NCBI RefSeq assembly: GCF_018918005.1 | Contig: NZ_JAHLPR010000001.1 | Coordinates: 62,001 to 126,000, forward strand | Direction: 5' to 3' | DNA: 64,000 nt | Origin: Paenibacillus sp. MSJ-34 | GTDB taxonomy: Bacteria; Bacillota; Bacilli; Paenibacillales; Paenibacillaceae | In this document: positions 46,855-56,924 of the stretch, one piece after another | Layout of the letters: the number at the start of each line of letters is the position of its first letter | Position numbering within the stretch: the stretch's first letter is position 1 | Translations under genes and position numbers: made by a program | The notes under the pieces: generated by a model | What the model saw: only the letters and a program-made list of their open reading frames with translations | Told to the model about the DNA's origin: nothing | The model's database searches: none

Positions 46855-47271
46855 ATGGCCTATGTACGCGGCAATTTAGCCTTGCAAGAAAAGAAAATTA
46901 ATCGCACTCCCGAACGATACCGCGAAACGACGAAAGTCGTAAAGCGGAAAGTAGCGCTGCCGATGCAGGAAAAGCTGCTCTATTTGTTCACGATCGTTAT
47001 TTGCGTGTTTGTCGCGGGGGTCATCATATGGCGTTACGCGCAAATCTACGATTTGAATACGCAAATGCAGCAAATGAATCGGGAGATTCAAACAATGCAG
47101 CAGGAAATCGCGGTTTTGAAAATCGAGAAAGAAAAGCTTGAAAGTCCGGAACGGATTCGGGAAGAAGCGGAAAAACTCGGGCTGATTGCGCGAGCGGCGG
47201 ACGGGGATGAAATTGACGTACATACTACCGGCTCCAAAGGCAAAAATGTGAAAACAAGCACGGCACAGTGA
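46855..47271 (+). CDS. ftsL: Cell division protein FtsL
   Basis: Bitopic divisome protein of 138 residues: basic cytoplasmic N-terminus, one membrane segment (about 45-64, LLYLFTIVICVFVAGVIIW) and an extracellular leucine-zipper coiled coil (IYDLNTQMQQMNREIQTMQQEIAVLKIEKEKL) followed by SPERIREEAEKLGL. It partners with DivIC and DivIB and helps recruit PBP2B. Sequence identity in this family is low; the call rests on topology, size and position between rsmH and pbpB. Confidence 0.9.
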   Translation: MAYVRGNLALQEKKINRTPERYRETTKVVKRKVALPMQEKLLYLFTIVICVFVAGVIIWRYAQIYDLNTQMQQMNREIQTMQQEIAVLKIEKEKLESPERIREEAEKLGLIARAADGDEIDVHTTGSKGKNVKTSTAQ

Positions 47272-47281
47272 GGGATTTTGA

Positions 47282-49480
47282 ATGAATAAAAGAATAAGAA
47301 TTCGCACCATGTTTATTGGGGGATGTTTTACCATCCTTTTTTTTATTCTATTGGCCCGAGTCTTTTGGTTCCAAGTCGCGAACGCGGAATTTTGGCAAGT
47401 GAAGGCAAAGGAAACTTGGTCGACGCAAATTACGTTAAATTCGGTTCGAGGCACGATTTACGACCGGAACGGGAGCGCGCTTGCGATGGATGCTCCCGCC
47501 TATACGGTTGCGGTCAGCCCGAAAATTATCGATCATTTGAAAATTGCTGACGAAGTCGTAGACATGCTGCACGGAATATTGAACAAGCCGAAGGATGAAT
47601 TGTATAAAATCGCAACGGCGAAAAAAGACGACGGCGAGTTTTATCAGCAGCGCGAAGTGCATCCGGAAGGCTGGAAGGTCGACGTTGAAGTTGCGGAACG
47701 GTTGAAAGAGGAGATCGCGGCATTAAGCAAGGAAACCGAACAGAAAGACGTAGGCATTTATTTGCTGGAAATGGATAAAAGGTATTATCCGAAGGAAACG
47801 TTGGCGTCGCATATATTAGGCTATATGGACAAAGAAGATAAGCCTGTCAACGGGCTGGAATCCTATTACGACGAGTTGCTGAGAGGCATACCCGGTTCCA
47901 TCTCGTACGAAAAGGATAGAAAAGGCTATAAGCTGCCGACAGCCAATGAAGTCTACAAACCGAAAACGGACGGCAAAAACATCGTGCTCACGATTGACGA
48001 AACGATACAGCACTATACGGAAAAAGCGATCAAAGCCATTTACGACCAATACAAACCGGTCAGCGTGACGGCCATAGCGGCAGATCCGAAAACGATGGAA
48101 ATATTGGCCATGGCGAATATGCCGAATTTCAACCCGAATTCGTATTGGGAAGCGGGGAGCCAGGCCGCATTCTACGATCACGCGATTCGTTCGATTTACG
48201 AGCCGGGTTCCACGTTTAAAATCGTAACCCTGGCCGCAGCGGTCGAGGAAGGCCTTTTTAATCCCAATGAGTGGTACATGTCAGGCCAAATTAAAGTAAA
48301 AGGCTGGCCTAAACCGATTCGCGACGTGAAGCGGGGCGGATGGGGAGAAATTACGTTATTGGAAGGGGTCAAGCGCTCCAGTAACGTTGCATTCGTCAAG
48401 CTAGGGATTGAGAAATTGGGGGAGGAGAAAGTAAAACAATATATCCATGATTTCGGTTTCGGCCAAAAAACAGGCATTGAACTGCCCGGAGAAAGCAAAG
48501 GGACCGTCTCTATCGAAAGAACGATCGACGTGGCAACGGCAACATTCGGCCAAGGCGGGGTTGTCGTCACGCCGATCCAACAGGTTGCGGGCATTGCCGC
48601 TGTCGCTAACGGCGGAACGCTGTTAAAACCTCACATTATTAAGGAAATCGTAGATCCGGTAACGGGTGAGAAAACAAAAACGGAACCGGAAGTCGTGCGC
48701 AAAGTCATTTCGGAAGAAACTTCCCGCAAAGTCGGCGAATATCTAGAGCAAGTCGTTTCCGACCAGAAGATTGGCAGCGGTAGAAATGCTTATATCGAAG
48801 GCTATCGCGTCGCCGGTAAAACGGGAACGGCGCAAAAAGCGGTCAACGGGAAGTATGTCGACGGGAAATATGTTGTCTCCTTCATCGGGTACGCCCCGGT
48901 CGAAGATCCGAAAATTCTTGTCTATATCATTGTGGATGAACCGAACGACCCGTACGCCGGAGGAGGATCGGTCGCCGCCCCCGCATTCAAGGAGATCGTC
49001 AGCCAATCGCTCCGCTACATGAACATCCCGTCCAACAAGTCTGCGCAGCAGACAGAGAAGAAGGAGGGGAAAGAGAAAACGATACCGCGTACGTTAGTGC
49101 CTAGCGTGACGAAGCAGAGAACGGCGGACGCGAAAAGCCAGTTGACCCATGCCGGAATTACGTTTGAAACGATCGGCGACGGGGACGAAGTCATCGGCCA
49201 ATATCCGGAGGCGGGATTGCCTCTGCCGCAAAGCAAGCGGGTCTATCTCTTTACGGAAGATCCGAAAAATATGGATGTGCCCGATATGAAAGGAGCCTCC
49301 CTGCGGGATGTCATCGAAATGTGCTCCTTGCTTGGCATCGATTATTCCGTTTCAGGCGAAGGTTATGTCGTCGAACAGACGGTTACGCAAAACGGCGACG
49401 TGCGGAAAGCGGAATTTACTTTGGAACCGTCCGCACCGTCCGATTCGGCGGAAGACGAATCGGAGAAGGCGGAGGAATAG
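47282..49480 (+). CDS. pbpB: Division penicillin-binding protein PBP2B (FtsI)
   Basis: Septal transpeptidase of 732 residues. One N-terminal membrane anchor (about 9-30), a PBP dimerisation domain (about 50-200) and the transpeptidase domain with S310-T-F-K313, S366-S-N368 and K513-T-G. Two C-terminal PASTA-like domains (from about residue 600: PRTLVPSVTKQRTADAKSQL, MDVPDMKGASLRDVIEMCSLLG) end in an acidic tail. It follows ftsL by 10 bases. Two PBPs in tandem, pbpB then spoVD, is the arrangement of spore-forming Bacilli. Confidence 0.94.
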   Translation: MNKRIRIRTMFIGGCFTILFFILLARVFWFQVANAEFWQVKAKETWSTQITLNSVRGTIYDRNGSALAMDAPAYTVAVSPKIIDHLKIADEVVDMLHGILNKPKDELYKIATAKKDDGEFYQQREVHPEGWKVDVEVAERLKEEIAALSKETEQKDVGIYLLEMDKRYYPKETLASHILGYMDKEDKPVNGLESYYDELLRGIPGSISYEKDRKGYKLPTANEVYKPKTDGKNIVLTIDETIQHYTEKAIKAIYDQYKPVSVTAIAADPKTMEILAMANMPNFNPNSYWEAGSQAAFYDHAIRSIYEPGSTFKIVTLAAAVEEGLFNPNEWYMSGQIKVKGWPKPIRDVKRGGWGEITLLEGVKRSSNVAFVKLGIEKLGEEKVKQYIHDFGFGQKTGIELPGESKGTVSIERTIDVATATFGQGGVVVTPIQQVAGIAAVANGGTLLKPHIIKEIVDPVTGEKTKTEPEVVRKVISEETSRKVGEYLEQVVSDQKIGSGRNAYIEGYRVAGKTGTAQKAVNGKYVDGKYVVSFIGYAPVEDPKILVYIIVDEPNDPYAGGGSVAAPAFKEIVSQSLRYMNIPSNKSAQQTEKKEGKEKTIPRTLVPSVTKQRTADAKSQLTHAGITFETIGDGDEVIGQYPEAGLPLPQSKRVYLFTEDPKNMDVPDMKGASLRDVIEMCSLLGIDYSVSGEGYVVEQTVTQNGDVRKAEFTLEPSAPSDSAEDESEKAEE

Positions 49481-49509
49481 CTTGTTCTAACCCCTGTTTG
49501 TCCCGAATA

Positions 49510-49539
49510 GTCATGATTATGAAACCGTCATAATTATGA
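49510..49539 (+). promoter_or_regulatory. Two palindromic TCATRATTATGA boxes before spoVD
   Basis: GTCATGATTATGA at 49510-49522 and GTCATAATTATGA at 49527-49539 repeat with a 17-base period; the second contains the perfect palindrome TCATAATTATGA. They lie 20 bases before the spoVD start. They could be an operator or part of a sporulation promoter; a sigma-E fit is poor (spacer too short). Confidence 0.4.
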
Positions 49540-49558
49540 GGAGACAGGAGGGGCCGAT

Positions 49559-51496
49559 GTGAAAGGTTCGAATGTTACCGTTCGGCGCAGATTGTTCTTA
49601 TCGATTGTGCTTATTACGATCGGATTTGCCGCCTTATGTATTCGTCTCGGCTATTTGCAGTTATGGAAGGGAGCGGAGTTGACGGAGAAGGCGGAAAATT
49701 CATGGAGACGCCAAATACCTTTTACCGCAAAGCGCGGAGAAATATGGGACCGCAACGGCGAACGTCTAGCGTATAATGTCAGTTCGCCGACGATTATGGC
49801 CGTACCGGCCCAAGTGAAGGAAGCGAAATCGACGGCGAGCCGGCTTGCCGCGGCGCTGGGTATGCCCGAGGACAAAATATACGGCCAATTAACGAAACGC
49901 GAAAGAATTGTGCGTATTCAACCGGGCGGGCGGAAAATTACGATGGAGAAAGCCCAAGAAATCCGCAATTTGAATTTGCCGGGAATTTATGTCGCGGAAG
50001 ACAATAAAAGATACTACCCGTACGACGGGTTGGCCGCACATATTCTGGGATTTGTCGGGATCGAGAATCAAGGCTTGACGGGAGTGGAAGTCAAGTACGA
50101 CAATGAATTGAAAGGCAGCGAGGGCAACGTTTCGTATTTGGCGGACGCGGCCAATCGCCAGATGCCGAATTCGACGGAAAAATATGTTGAACCGAGAGAT
50201 GGATTAAATTTGCAATTGACGATCGACAAATATATTCAGACAATAATGGAGCGGGAACTTGATCAGGCGATGCTCAAATTTCAGCCGAATTCGATTTTGT
50301 CGATCGCGATGGATCCGAAGACGGGCGAGATTTTGGCGATGGGAAGCCGTCCGGGATACGATCCCGGCAATTATAGAGATTATCCGGCGGACATTTATAA
50401 CCGGAATTTGCCGATTTGGATGACTTACGAGCCGGGTTCCACGTTTAAGATCATTACATTGGCCGCCGCGCTGCAAGAGGGAAAAGTCGATCTGAAGCAC
50501 GATCACTTCTACGATCCGGGATTCATTGAAGTAAGCGGGTCGTTTCTGCGCTGCTGGAAGCGCGGCGGGCATGGAAGCGAAACTTTTATGCAGGTGGTGG
50601 AAAATTCATGCAACCCCGGCTTCGTGGCGCTCGGCCAACGGCTCGGGAAAGACAAATTATTCGAGTACATACGCAATTTCGGATTCGGGGCGAAAACCGG
50701 CATCGATTTGAACGGCGAGGCGACGGGGATCTTATTCAAGCCTTCGCGCGTCGGTCCGGTAGAGCTCGCTACGACGGCATTCGGCCAAGGGGTTTCGGTG
50801 ACGCCGATTCAACAGGTAGCGGCGGTAGCGGCGGCGGTGAACGGCGGCAAGCTGTTTAAGCCGCATGTGGCCAAAGCGTGGATTCATCCGGTAACCGGCG
50901 AAGTCGTCAAGGAAGTGGAACCCGAGCTCGTCAGGGAGGTCATTTCCCCGGAAACGTCCAAATTGGTGCGCGAGGCGCTGGAGAGCGTCGTCGCGAAAGG
51001 AACGGGACGCCCTGCCTTTATCGACGGCTATCGTGTCGGCGGCAAGACGGGGACGGCGCAGAAAGTTGTTAACGGCAAATATTCCGCTAGCGAACATATC
51101 GTTTCTTTCATCGCCTTCGCTCCGGCGGACGATCCGCAAATTGTCGTGTACATAGCGGTGGATAACCCGCAAGGGATTCAATTCGGCGGCGTCGTCGCGG
51201 CGCCGATCGTCAAAAATATTATGACCGATACGCTGCAATATATGGGAGTCGAACCCCGTAAAGATCAATTGGCGCGCGAATATAAATATAACGAAACGCC
51301 GCTCGTGAAAGTGCCGAATTTAGTAGGAATGTCGCTCGTCGATATTTACGAGGATTTGCATATGGATTTCTCGCTCGCCAAGTCGGGAACCGGCCCGGTT
51401 GTCGTCAGCCAGGCGCCGAAGCCGGGAGCGCGCGTGGAGAAAGGATCTACGATCCGCATTTATATGGGGAATGAAGAAACGAATAAGAGTGAATGA
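49559..51496 (+). CDS. spoVD: Sporulation-specific penicillin-binding protein SpoVD
   Basis: Class B PBP of 645 residues that works with SpoVE to make spore cortex peptidoglycan. Membrane anchor at about 10-32, dimerisation domain, then transpeptidase motifs S294-T-F-K297, S350-C-N352 and K496-T-G, and a single C-terminal PASTA domain (about 580-640, PLVKVPNLVGMSLVDIYEDL). A single PASTA domain and the position after pbpB identify it as SpoVD rather than a second division PBP. GTG at 49559 with AGGAGGGG upstream. Confidence 0.92.
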   Translation: MKGSNVTVRRRLFLSIVLITIGFAALCIRLGYLQLWKGAELTEKAENSWRRQIPFTAKRGEIWDRNGERLAYNVSSPTIMAVPAQVKEAKSTASRLAAALGMPEDKIYGQLTKRERIVRIQPGGRKITMEKAQEIRNLNLPGIYVAEDNKRYYPYDGLAAHILGFVGIENQGLTGVEVKYDNELKGSEGNVSYLADAANRQMPNSTEKYVEPRDGLNLQLTIDKYIQTIMERELDQAMLKFQPNSILSIAMDPKTGEILAMGSRPGYDPGNYRDYPADIYNRNLPIWMTYEPGSTFKIITLAAALQEGKVDLKHDHFYDPGFIEVSGSFLRCWKRGGHGSETFMQVVENSCNPGFVALGQRLGKDKLFEYIRNFGFGAKTGIDLNGEATGILFKPSRVGPVELATTAFGQGVSVTPIQQVAAVAAAVNGGKLFKPHVAKAWIHPVTGEVVKEVEPELVREVISPETSKLVREALESVVAKGTGRPAFIDGYRVGGKTGTAQKVVNGKYSASEHIVSFIAFAPADDPQIVVYIAVDNPQGIQFGGVVAAPIVKNIMTDTLQYMGVEPRKDQLAREYKYNETPLVKVPNLVGMSLVDIYEDLHMDFSLAKSGTGPVVVSQAPKPGARVEKGSTIRIYMGNEETNKSE

Positions 51497-51567
51497 TGAT
51501 AGTGACAGATATTCTTCATCTGCCTAGACTGCAGCAGGTTGGGGAACATTGGACGGAGGGGTATGAC

Positions 51568-53055
51568 ATGCAAGTAACGGAGCTCGCTTCTTTGCTGGTG
51601 ACCGCACGGATCGAAGGGGAAGGCGGAACGGAAATAACCGGCATCGAAACGGATTCTCGCAAAGTGAAGCCGGGAGATTTATTCATATGTTTGCCGGGAC
51701 ATACGGTCGACGGGCACGACTATGCCGATAAAGCGGTCCAGTCAGGCGCGGCGGCGCTCGTCGTGCAGCGGAAACTGGAGGTTGCGCTGCCGCAAATCGT
51801 CGTGAAAGATTGCCGGCATGCGATGGCGGTATTCGCCGATTATTATTACGGCTTCCCGAGCCGTCGATTGAAATTGATCGGTGTAACGGGCACAAACGGC
51901 AAAACGACCACCACTTATTTGGTGGAACGCATTATGAACGATTTCGGCCAACATACAGGCATCATCGGAACGATTCAAATGCGCTACGGCGGCCGGACGT
52001 TCGATATGTCGCGAACGACGCCGGATGCGCTGGAATTGCAGCAGTCGCTGCATGCGATGGCGGAACACGGCGCAGCCTGCTGCGTCATGGAGGTCTCTTC
52101 GCATGCATTGGAGCAGGGGCGCGTGAAAGGTTGCCGATTCCGCACCGCGATTTTTACGAATTTGACGCAGGATCATTTGGATTACCATAAAACGATGGAA
52201 GAATACCGGGCTGCCAAGGGTTTGTTCTTCTCCCGTATGGGCAACGAGTTCTCCGGTTCTCCGGAACAACGGCGATACGCCGTTTTGAACGAGGACGACG
52301 AAGCTTCGCCCTATTTCCGGAAATTGACTTCGGCGGAAGTCATCACTTACGGTTTGCGGGAGAGCGCAGACGTATATGCGTCGAACATCGAAGTGACCGC
52401 GAAAGGAACGAGCTTTCATGTCCGGACGTTTGCCGGCGAAACGGATATCCGGCTGAAGATGGTCGGCAAATTCAATGTGTATAACGCGTTGGCGGCGATC
52501 GCAGCCACGCTCGCGGAGGGCGTTCCCCTGGAGCGGATCAAGTCGAGCCTGGAGGCGATGCCGGGCGTTGCCGGGCGTGTCGAAGCGGTCGATGAAGGCC
52601 AGCCCTTCGCCGTCATTGTCGATTATGCGCATACGCCGGACGGGCTTGAAAATGTGCTCAAAACGGTGAAGGAATTTGCCAAAGGCCGCATTTATTGCGT
52701 GTTCGGCTGCGGCGGGGATCGCGACCGGACCAAACGGCCGGTTATGGGGCGCATTGCCGCCGATTATGCGGACTACCTTCTGGTCACTTCCGACAATCCG
52801 CGTACGGAAGATCCGTACCGCATCTTGCAAGATATCGAGCAAGGCTTGACGGACCCAAGTGGCGGCCGGCAATCTTACGAACTCGTCGTCGACCGGCGCA
52901 CTGCGATACAAAAGGCTATTGAAATGGCAAGCCCCGACGATGTAGTATTGATTGCGGGGAAAGGACATGAAACCTATCAAACGATTCAAGGGGTCAATTA
53001 CGACTTTGACGATAGACTCGTTGCCAAAGAAGCGATAAGGGGCAAAGTATTGTGA
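51568..53055 (+). CDS. murE: UDP-MurNAc-L-Ala-D-Glu--meso-diaminopimelate ligase MurE
   Basis: Adds the third residue to the peptidoglycan stem peptide, 495 residues. ATP site GVTGTNGKTTTTYLVE (near residues 111-126), the carbamylated-lysine region, and SDNPRTEDP near 415: the DNPR motif selects meso-diaminopimelate, so this wall is of the DAP type. ATG at 51568 has GGAGGGG upstream; the frame also runs back to 51493 inside the spoVD end. The murF start overlaps its stop. Confidence 0.95.
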   Translation: MQVTELASLLVTARIEGEGGTEITGIETDSRKVKPGDLFICLPGHTVDGHDYADKAVQSGAAALVVQRKLEVALPQIVVKDCRHAMAVFADYYYGFPSRRLKLIGVTGTNGKTTTTYLVERIMNDFGQHTGIIGTIQMRYGGRTFDMSRTTPDALELQQSLHAMAEHGAACCVMEVSSHALEQGRVKGCRFRTAIFTNLTQDHLDYHKTMEEYRAAKGLFFSRMGNEFSGSPEQRRYAVLNEDDEASPYFRKLTSAEVITYGLRESADVYASNIEVTAKGTSFHVRTFAGETDIRLKMVGKFNVYNALAAIAATLAEGVPLERIKSSLEAMPGVAGRVEAVDEGQPFAVIVDYAHTPDGLENVLKTVKEFAKGRIYCVFGCGGDRDRTKRPVMGRIAADYADYLLVTSDNPRTEDPYRILQDIEQGLTDPSGGRQSYELVVDRRTAIQKAIEMASPDDVVLIAGKGHETYQTIQGVNYDFDDRLVAKEAIRGKVL

Positions 53056-54464
53056 TTAATAAAACATTGCGTGAATTGGCCGATATGTGCGGCGGAACAT
53101 TGACAGGCACCGATTCGGATACGGAATTGGTAAAAGTTGCGGGCGTTGCGACCGATACCCGCAAATTGACGGAAGGCAGCCTGTTCTTCCCGTTAAGCGG
53201 GGAGAAGTTCGACGGGCACCGGTTCGTCGAAGAAGCGTTCGCGAGCGGCATCGCCGCCTCCTTATGGCGAAAGGACATCGCCGTTCCAAGCGGATTGCAA
53301 GAAAGGCCGCTTATTATTGTGGACGATCCGCTGGCGGCGCTGCAACGGCTGGCTGCGGCCTATGTCCGGGAACGGGCCGTCCGCGTGATCGGAGTGACCG
53401 GCAGCAACGGAAAAACGACGACCAAAGACATGATCTATTCCGTCTTAAGCACGACCTATAACGTTCATAAAACGCAAGGAAATTACAATAATCATATCGG
53501 TCTGCCGCTCACGATCTTGGAAATGGACGAACGAACGGAAATCGCCGTGCTGGAAATGGGCATGAGCGGGCGCGGGGAAATCGAGCTTCTGTCGCGCATT
53601 GCGCGGCCGGAAGTCGCCGTTATTACAAATATCGGCGAAGCGCACTTGCTCCAACTCGGATCGCGCGAAGAAATTGCGAGAGCGAAGCTGGAAATCGTCA
53701 GCGGCTTGCGGGAAGACGGCGTGCTCATTTATAACGGCGACGAACCGTTGCTGGATCGATGTCTGGCAGAGACGGATTTCGGCCGCTCGGCTCCGCCGGC
53801 AAGGGTACGCTTCGGATTATCCGAAACGAACGATCACTATCCGACGGGAATGATGTTTCATACGAGCCGGACGATCTTTACGACGAACGGCGCAAGCGAA
53901 CAAAGCTATACGATCCCGCTTATGGGACAGCATAACGTCATGAACGCGCTGGCGGCGATCGCGGTAGCCCGACATTTCGGCGTAACGGACGAGTCGATTC
54001 GATCCGGGCTCGGCCAACTCGACATGACAGGCATGCGCACGGAAGTGATTCAAGCCGCCAGCGGATTGACGATCGTCAACGACGCATACAATTCCAGTCC
54101 AACCGCCGTCCGCGCGGCGATCGACATGTTCGCGCCGATGAAAGGCTATCGCAGCAAAACGGTTGTGCTTGGAGACATGCTGGAATTAGGACAGGAAGAA
54201 GAAGAGCTTCATCGGTCGATCGGCCGTTATTTGGACGCCGGCAAAACGGATTACGTCTATACTTACGGTCCGCTCTCGCTACGGATCGCCGAAGGCGCGC
54301 TTGAGAATATGCCCGAGGGCAGGGTGTTTTCTTTTACCGATAAAGAGGAATTGATCGGCGCGCTCCTGAAGCAGTTGAGCCCGAGAGACATCGTGCTTGT
54401 GAAAGCCTCCCGTGGCATGAGACTGGAAGAAGTTGTTCATACTTTAAGAGATTACCCATTATAA
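53052..54464 (+). CDS. murF: UDP-MurNAc-tripeptide--D-alanyl-D-alanine ligase MurF
   Basis: Adds D-Ala-D-Ala to complete the pentapeptide precursor, 470 residues. ATP site IGVTGSNGKTTTKDMIYSV, followed by TQGNYNNHIGLPLTIL and the MurF marks NDAYNSSPTAVRAAID and LGDMLELGQEEEELH. GTG at 53052 overlaps the murE stop (GTGA). In B. subtilis murF lies elsewhere, so its place inside the cluster is closer to the general bacterial order. Confidence 0.95.
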   Translation: MINKTLRELADMCGGTLTGTDSDTELVKVAGVATDTRKLTEGSLFFPLSGEKFDGHRFVEEAFASGIAASLWRKDIAVPSGLQERPLIIVDDPLAALQRLAAAYVRERAVRVIGVTGSNGKTTTKDMIYSVLSTTYNVHKTQGNYNNHIGLPLTILEMDERTEIAVLEMGMSGRGEIELLSRIARPEVAVITNIGEAHLLQLGSREEIARAKLEIVSGLREDGVLIYNGDEPLLDRCLAETDFGRSAPPARVRFGLSETNDHYPTGMMFHTSRTIFTTNGASEQSYTIPLMGQHNVMNALAAIAVARHFGVTDESIRSGLGQLDMTGMRTEVIQAASGLTIVNDAYNSSPTAVRAAIDMFAPMKGYRSKTVVLGDMLELGQEEEELHRSIGRYLDAGKTDYVYTYGPLSLRIAEGALENMPEGRVFSFTDKEELIGALLKQLSPRDIVLVKASRGMRLEEVVHTLRDYPL

Positions 54465-54536
54465 TAACCAATAGAAAACGAACTAATAGACATACTTACG
54501 AGGCAGTTTCTTCGCCAGGCCTGGAGGTGGCATAGA

Positions 54537-55499
54537 GTGGACTTTAAATTAATAATGCTTACGATCGGCGTTTCATTCATACTCGCCGTCATCGCGTGCC
54601 CGCTGTTCATTCCGCTGTTGAGAAGGATGAAATTCGGACAGCAAATTCGCGACGACGGTCCGCAGGCGCATTTGAAAAAAGCGGGAACCCCTACGATGGG
54701 CGGAATGATCATTTTGATTGCATTTACGCTTTCCTTCTTGAAATTTTCCGTCATCAATACGAATTTTGCCATTCTTTTGATTGCGACGTTAGGTTTCGGG
54801 CTCGTCGGGTTTCTGGACGATTATATCAAAATCGTATTTAAACGCTCGCTCGGTTTAACCGCCAAACAAAAGCTGATCGGTCAATTGCTGTTCGCCGTCA
54901 TCATATGCGTACTGCTCGCAATGAACGACCATCCGACGACGATCTCCATTCCGGGAACGTCCGTCGTATGGGAGTTTGGCTGGTTCTACTATCCTTTCAT
55001 CGTATTGATGATGCTTGCGATCAGCAATGCCGTTAATTTTACCGACGGGGTGGACGGCCTGCTGTCGGGCACGAGCGCCATCGCCTTCGGCGCATTCGCC
55101 ATTATCGCGATGCAAACGACCGAACATGCGGCGGCGGTATGTGCGGCGGCCATGATCGGAGCGGTGCTCGGTTTCCTGGTGTTCAACGCGCATCCGGCCA
55201 AAGTGTTCATGGGCGATATCGGCTCGCTCGGTATCGGGGGAGCGTTCGGCGCGATCGCCATATTGACGAAGACGGAGCTGTTGTTTATTATTATCGGCGG
55301 CGTGTTCGTCGTGGAAATGCTGTCCGTCGTCTTGCAAGTCGCATCGTTCAAGACGCGCGGCAAACGTATTTTCAAGATGAGTCCGATCCATCATCATTTT
55401 GAGCTTACAGGCTGGTCCGAATGGCGGGTTGTCATCACGTTTTGGGCTGTCGGCATCATTCTTGCCGGGCTTGGACTTTACATCAACAAGGGGTTGTAA
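54537..55499 (+). CDS. mraY: Phospho-MurNAc-pentapeptide translocase MraY
   Basis: Integral membrane enzyme of 320 residues that makes lipid I from UDP-MurNAc-pentapeptide and undecaprenyl phosphate. About ten membrane segments; catalytic marks are the DD pair in GFLDDYIK, NFTDGVDGLLSG, the FMGDIGSL loop and PIHHHFEL. GTG at 54537 follows CTGGAGGTGG. Confidence 0.95.
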   Translation: MDFKLIMLTIGVSFILAVIACPLFIPLLRRMKFGQQIRDDGPQAHLKKAGTPTMGGMIILIAFTLSFLKFSVINTNFAILLIATLGFGLVGFLDDYIKIVFKRSLGLTAKQKLIGQLLFAVIICVLLAMNDHPTTISIPGTSVVWEFGWFYYPFIVLMMLAISNAVNFTDGVDGLLSGTSAIAFGAFAIIAMQTTEHAAAVCAAAMIGAVLGFLVFNAHPAKVFMGDIGSLGIGGAFGAIAILTKTELLFIIIGGVFVVEMLSVVLQVASFKTRGKRIFKMSPIHHHFELTGWSEWRVVITFWAVGIILAGLGLYINKGL

Positions 55500-55502
55500 T
55501 CG

Positions 55503-56924
55503 ATGAAATTTCCTGAAGCATATCGGGATCAAGAGGTCGTAGTGCTGGGCCTCGCCATAAGCGGAGTGCAAGTTGCGAAAATATTCCATCAAGCCGGCGC
55601 CCGCGTCACCGTTAACGATAAAAAAGAGAGACAACTTTGTCCCGAAGCCGCTGAATTGGAGGCTTTGGGAATTTCTGTTATTTGCGGCGGACATCCCGAT
55701 ACGCTGGTTCATGCAAATATCGCGCTAGTGGTCAAAAACCCGGGCATACCTTATTCGGCCGCGCCGGTCATGCAGGCGCAATCGCTCGGCATCGAAGTCG
55801 TCACGGAGGTGGAAGTCGCCTCCTTCCTGTGCCAAGCCCCGATCATCGGCATTACCGGATCTAACGGAAAGACGACGACGACGACATGGGTCGGCAACAT
55901 ATTGAAACAGGCCGGCGCGAAAGCCATCGTCGCCGGCAATATCGGCATCCCGCTCAGCGAAGCGGTGCAGGCGGCGACCGCCGAACATTGGCTCGTAGCC
56001 GAATTAAGCAGTTTTCAATTGAAAGGGACGTCGCAATTCCATCCGCGCATCGCTTGTTTATTAAATGTCGGAGAGACGCATTTGGATTACCATGGGACGA
56101 TGGAGGACTATATCGCTTCCAAGGCGAAGCTGTTCGCCAATCAGACGGAGGAGGATTATGCCGTTCTCAATTGGGACAATGAAGTTTGCCGTTCCTTGGC
56201 GGAACGAGTGCGCGCCACGTTGCTGCCTTTTTCCGCCAAGGAACGGCTGGACTTCGGGGTGTATGCCGAGCCGCCGTATTCGGCCGAACCGGACGAACTG
56301 CAGCGCAGCGTCGTATACCGGGACGAGCTCGGACAAGTCCATCGCATTATCGACGTCCGGGAAATCGGCATCCCCGGGCGTTACAACGTCGAGAACGCGC
56401 TGGCCGCTTCCGCCATATGCCTTGCCGCCGGGATTGATCCCGAACGGCTGCGGCAGCCTCTGGCTTCGTTTGAAGGGGTGGAGCATCGCCTGGAATATGT
56501 GCGGACGGTTGACGGAGTGCTGTATTACAACAATTCGAAGGCGACGAATGCGGTCGCGACCGCGATGGCGATCGACGCGTTCGCGGGCGGCATTGTGCTG
56601 ATCGCGGGCGGGCTGGATCGCGGCTCCGATTATATGGAGCTCGTACCGATCTTCCAGGATAAGGTGAAGGCGGTCGTGACGCTCGGCGAAACGAAGGATA
56701 AGATTCGCCGCGTGGCGGAGGCGGCGGGGATACGCGCGATCAAAACCGTCGATACTGGTGAGGACGCCGCCGACACGATTCGGCAAGCGGTCCGGGAAGC
56801 GGCCGCGCTGGCCGCTCCGGGAGATATCGTCTTGTTGTCTCCCGCCTGTGCGAGCTGGGATATGTTCGCTTCCTATGAGGAGCGTGGACGAATTTTTAAA
56901 GAGGCGGCGCATAGTCTTAAGTAG
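55503..56924 (+). CDS. murD: UDP-MurNAc-L-alanine--D-glutamate ligase MurD
   Basis: Adds D-glutamate to UDP-MurNAc-L-Ala, 473 residues. N-terminal Rossmann-like domain (VVVLGLAISGVQVAKIFHQAGARV), ATP site GITGSNGKTTTTTWVG, NVGETHLDYHGTMEDY, GRYNVENALAA, and the C-terminal YNNSKATNA region with GGLDRGSDY. It begins 3 bases after mraY. The gap to spoVE (56925-56998) holds two small hairpins at 56940-56958 and 56961-56970. Confidence 0.95.
   Translation: MKFPEAYRDQEVVVLGLAISGVQVAKIFHQAGARVTVNDKKERQLCPEAAELEALGISVICGGHPDTLVHANIALVVKNPGIPYSAAPVMQAQSLGIEVVTEVEVASFLCQAPIIGITGSNGKTTTTTWVGNILKQAGAKAIVAGNIGIPLSEAVQAATAEHWLVAELSSFQLKGTSQFHPRIACLLNVGETHLDYHGTMEDYIASKAKLFANQTEEDYAVLNWDNEVCRSLAERVRATLLPFSAKERLDFGVYAEPPYSAEPDELQRSVVYRDELGQVHRIIDVREIGIPGRYNVENALAASAICLAAGIDPERLRQPLASFEGVEHRLEYVRTVDGVLYYNNSKATNAVATAMAIDAFAGGIVLIAGGLDRGSDYMELVPIFQDKVKAVVTLGETKDKIRRVAEAAGIRAIKTVDTGEDAADTIRQAVREAAALAAPGDIVLLSPACASWDMFASYEERGRIFKEAAHSLK

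Noticed and set aside
49510-49536. Sigma-E promoter for spoVD
   Set aside because: GTCATGAT and CATAATTA are only partial matches and the 11-base gap is too short; kept as palindromic boxes instead.
51742-52989. 415-codon open frame antisense to murE
   Set aside because: Same reason: full overlap with a certain gene, no ribosome binding site, Arg/His-rich product.
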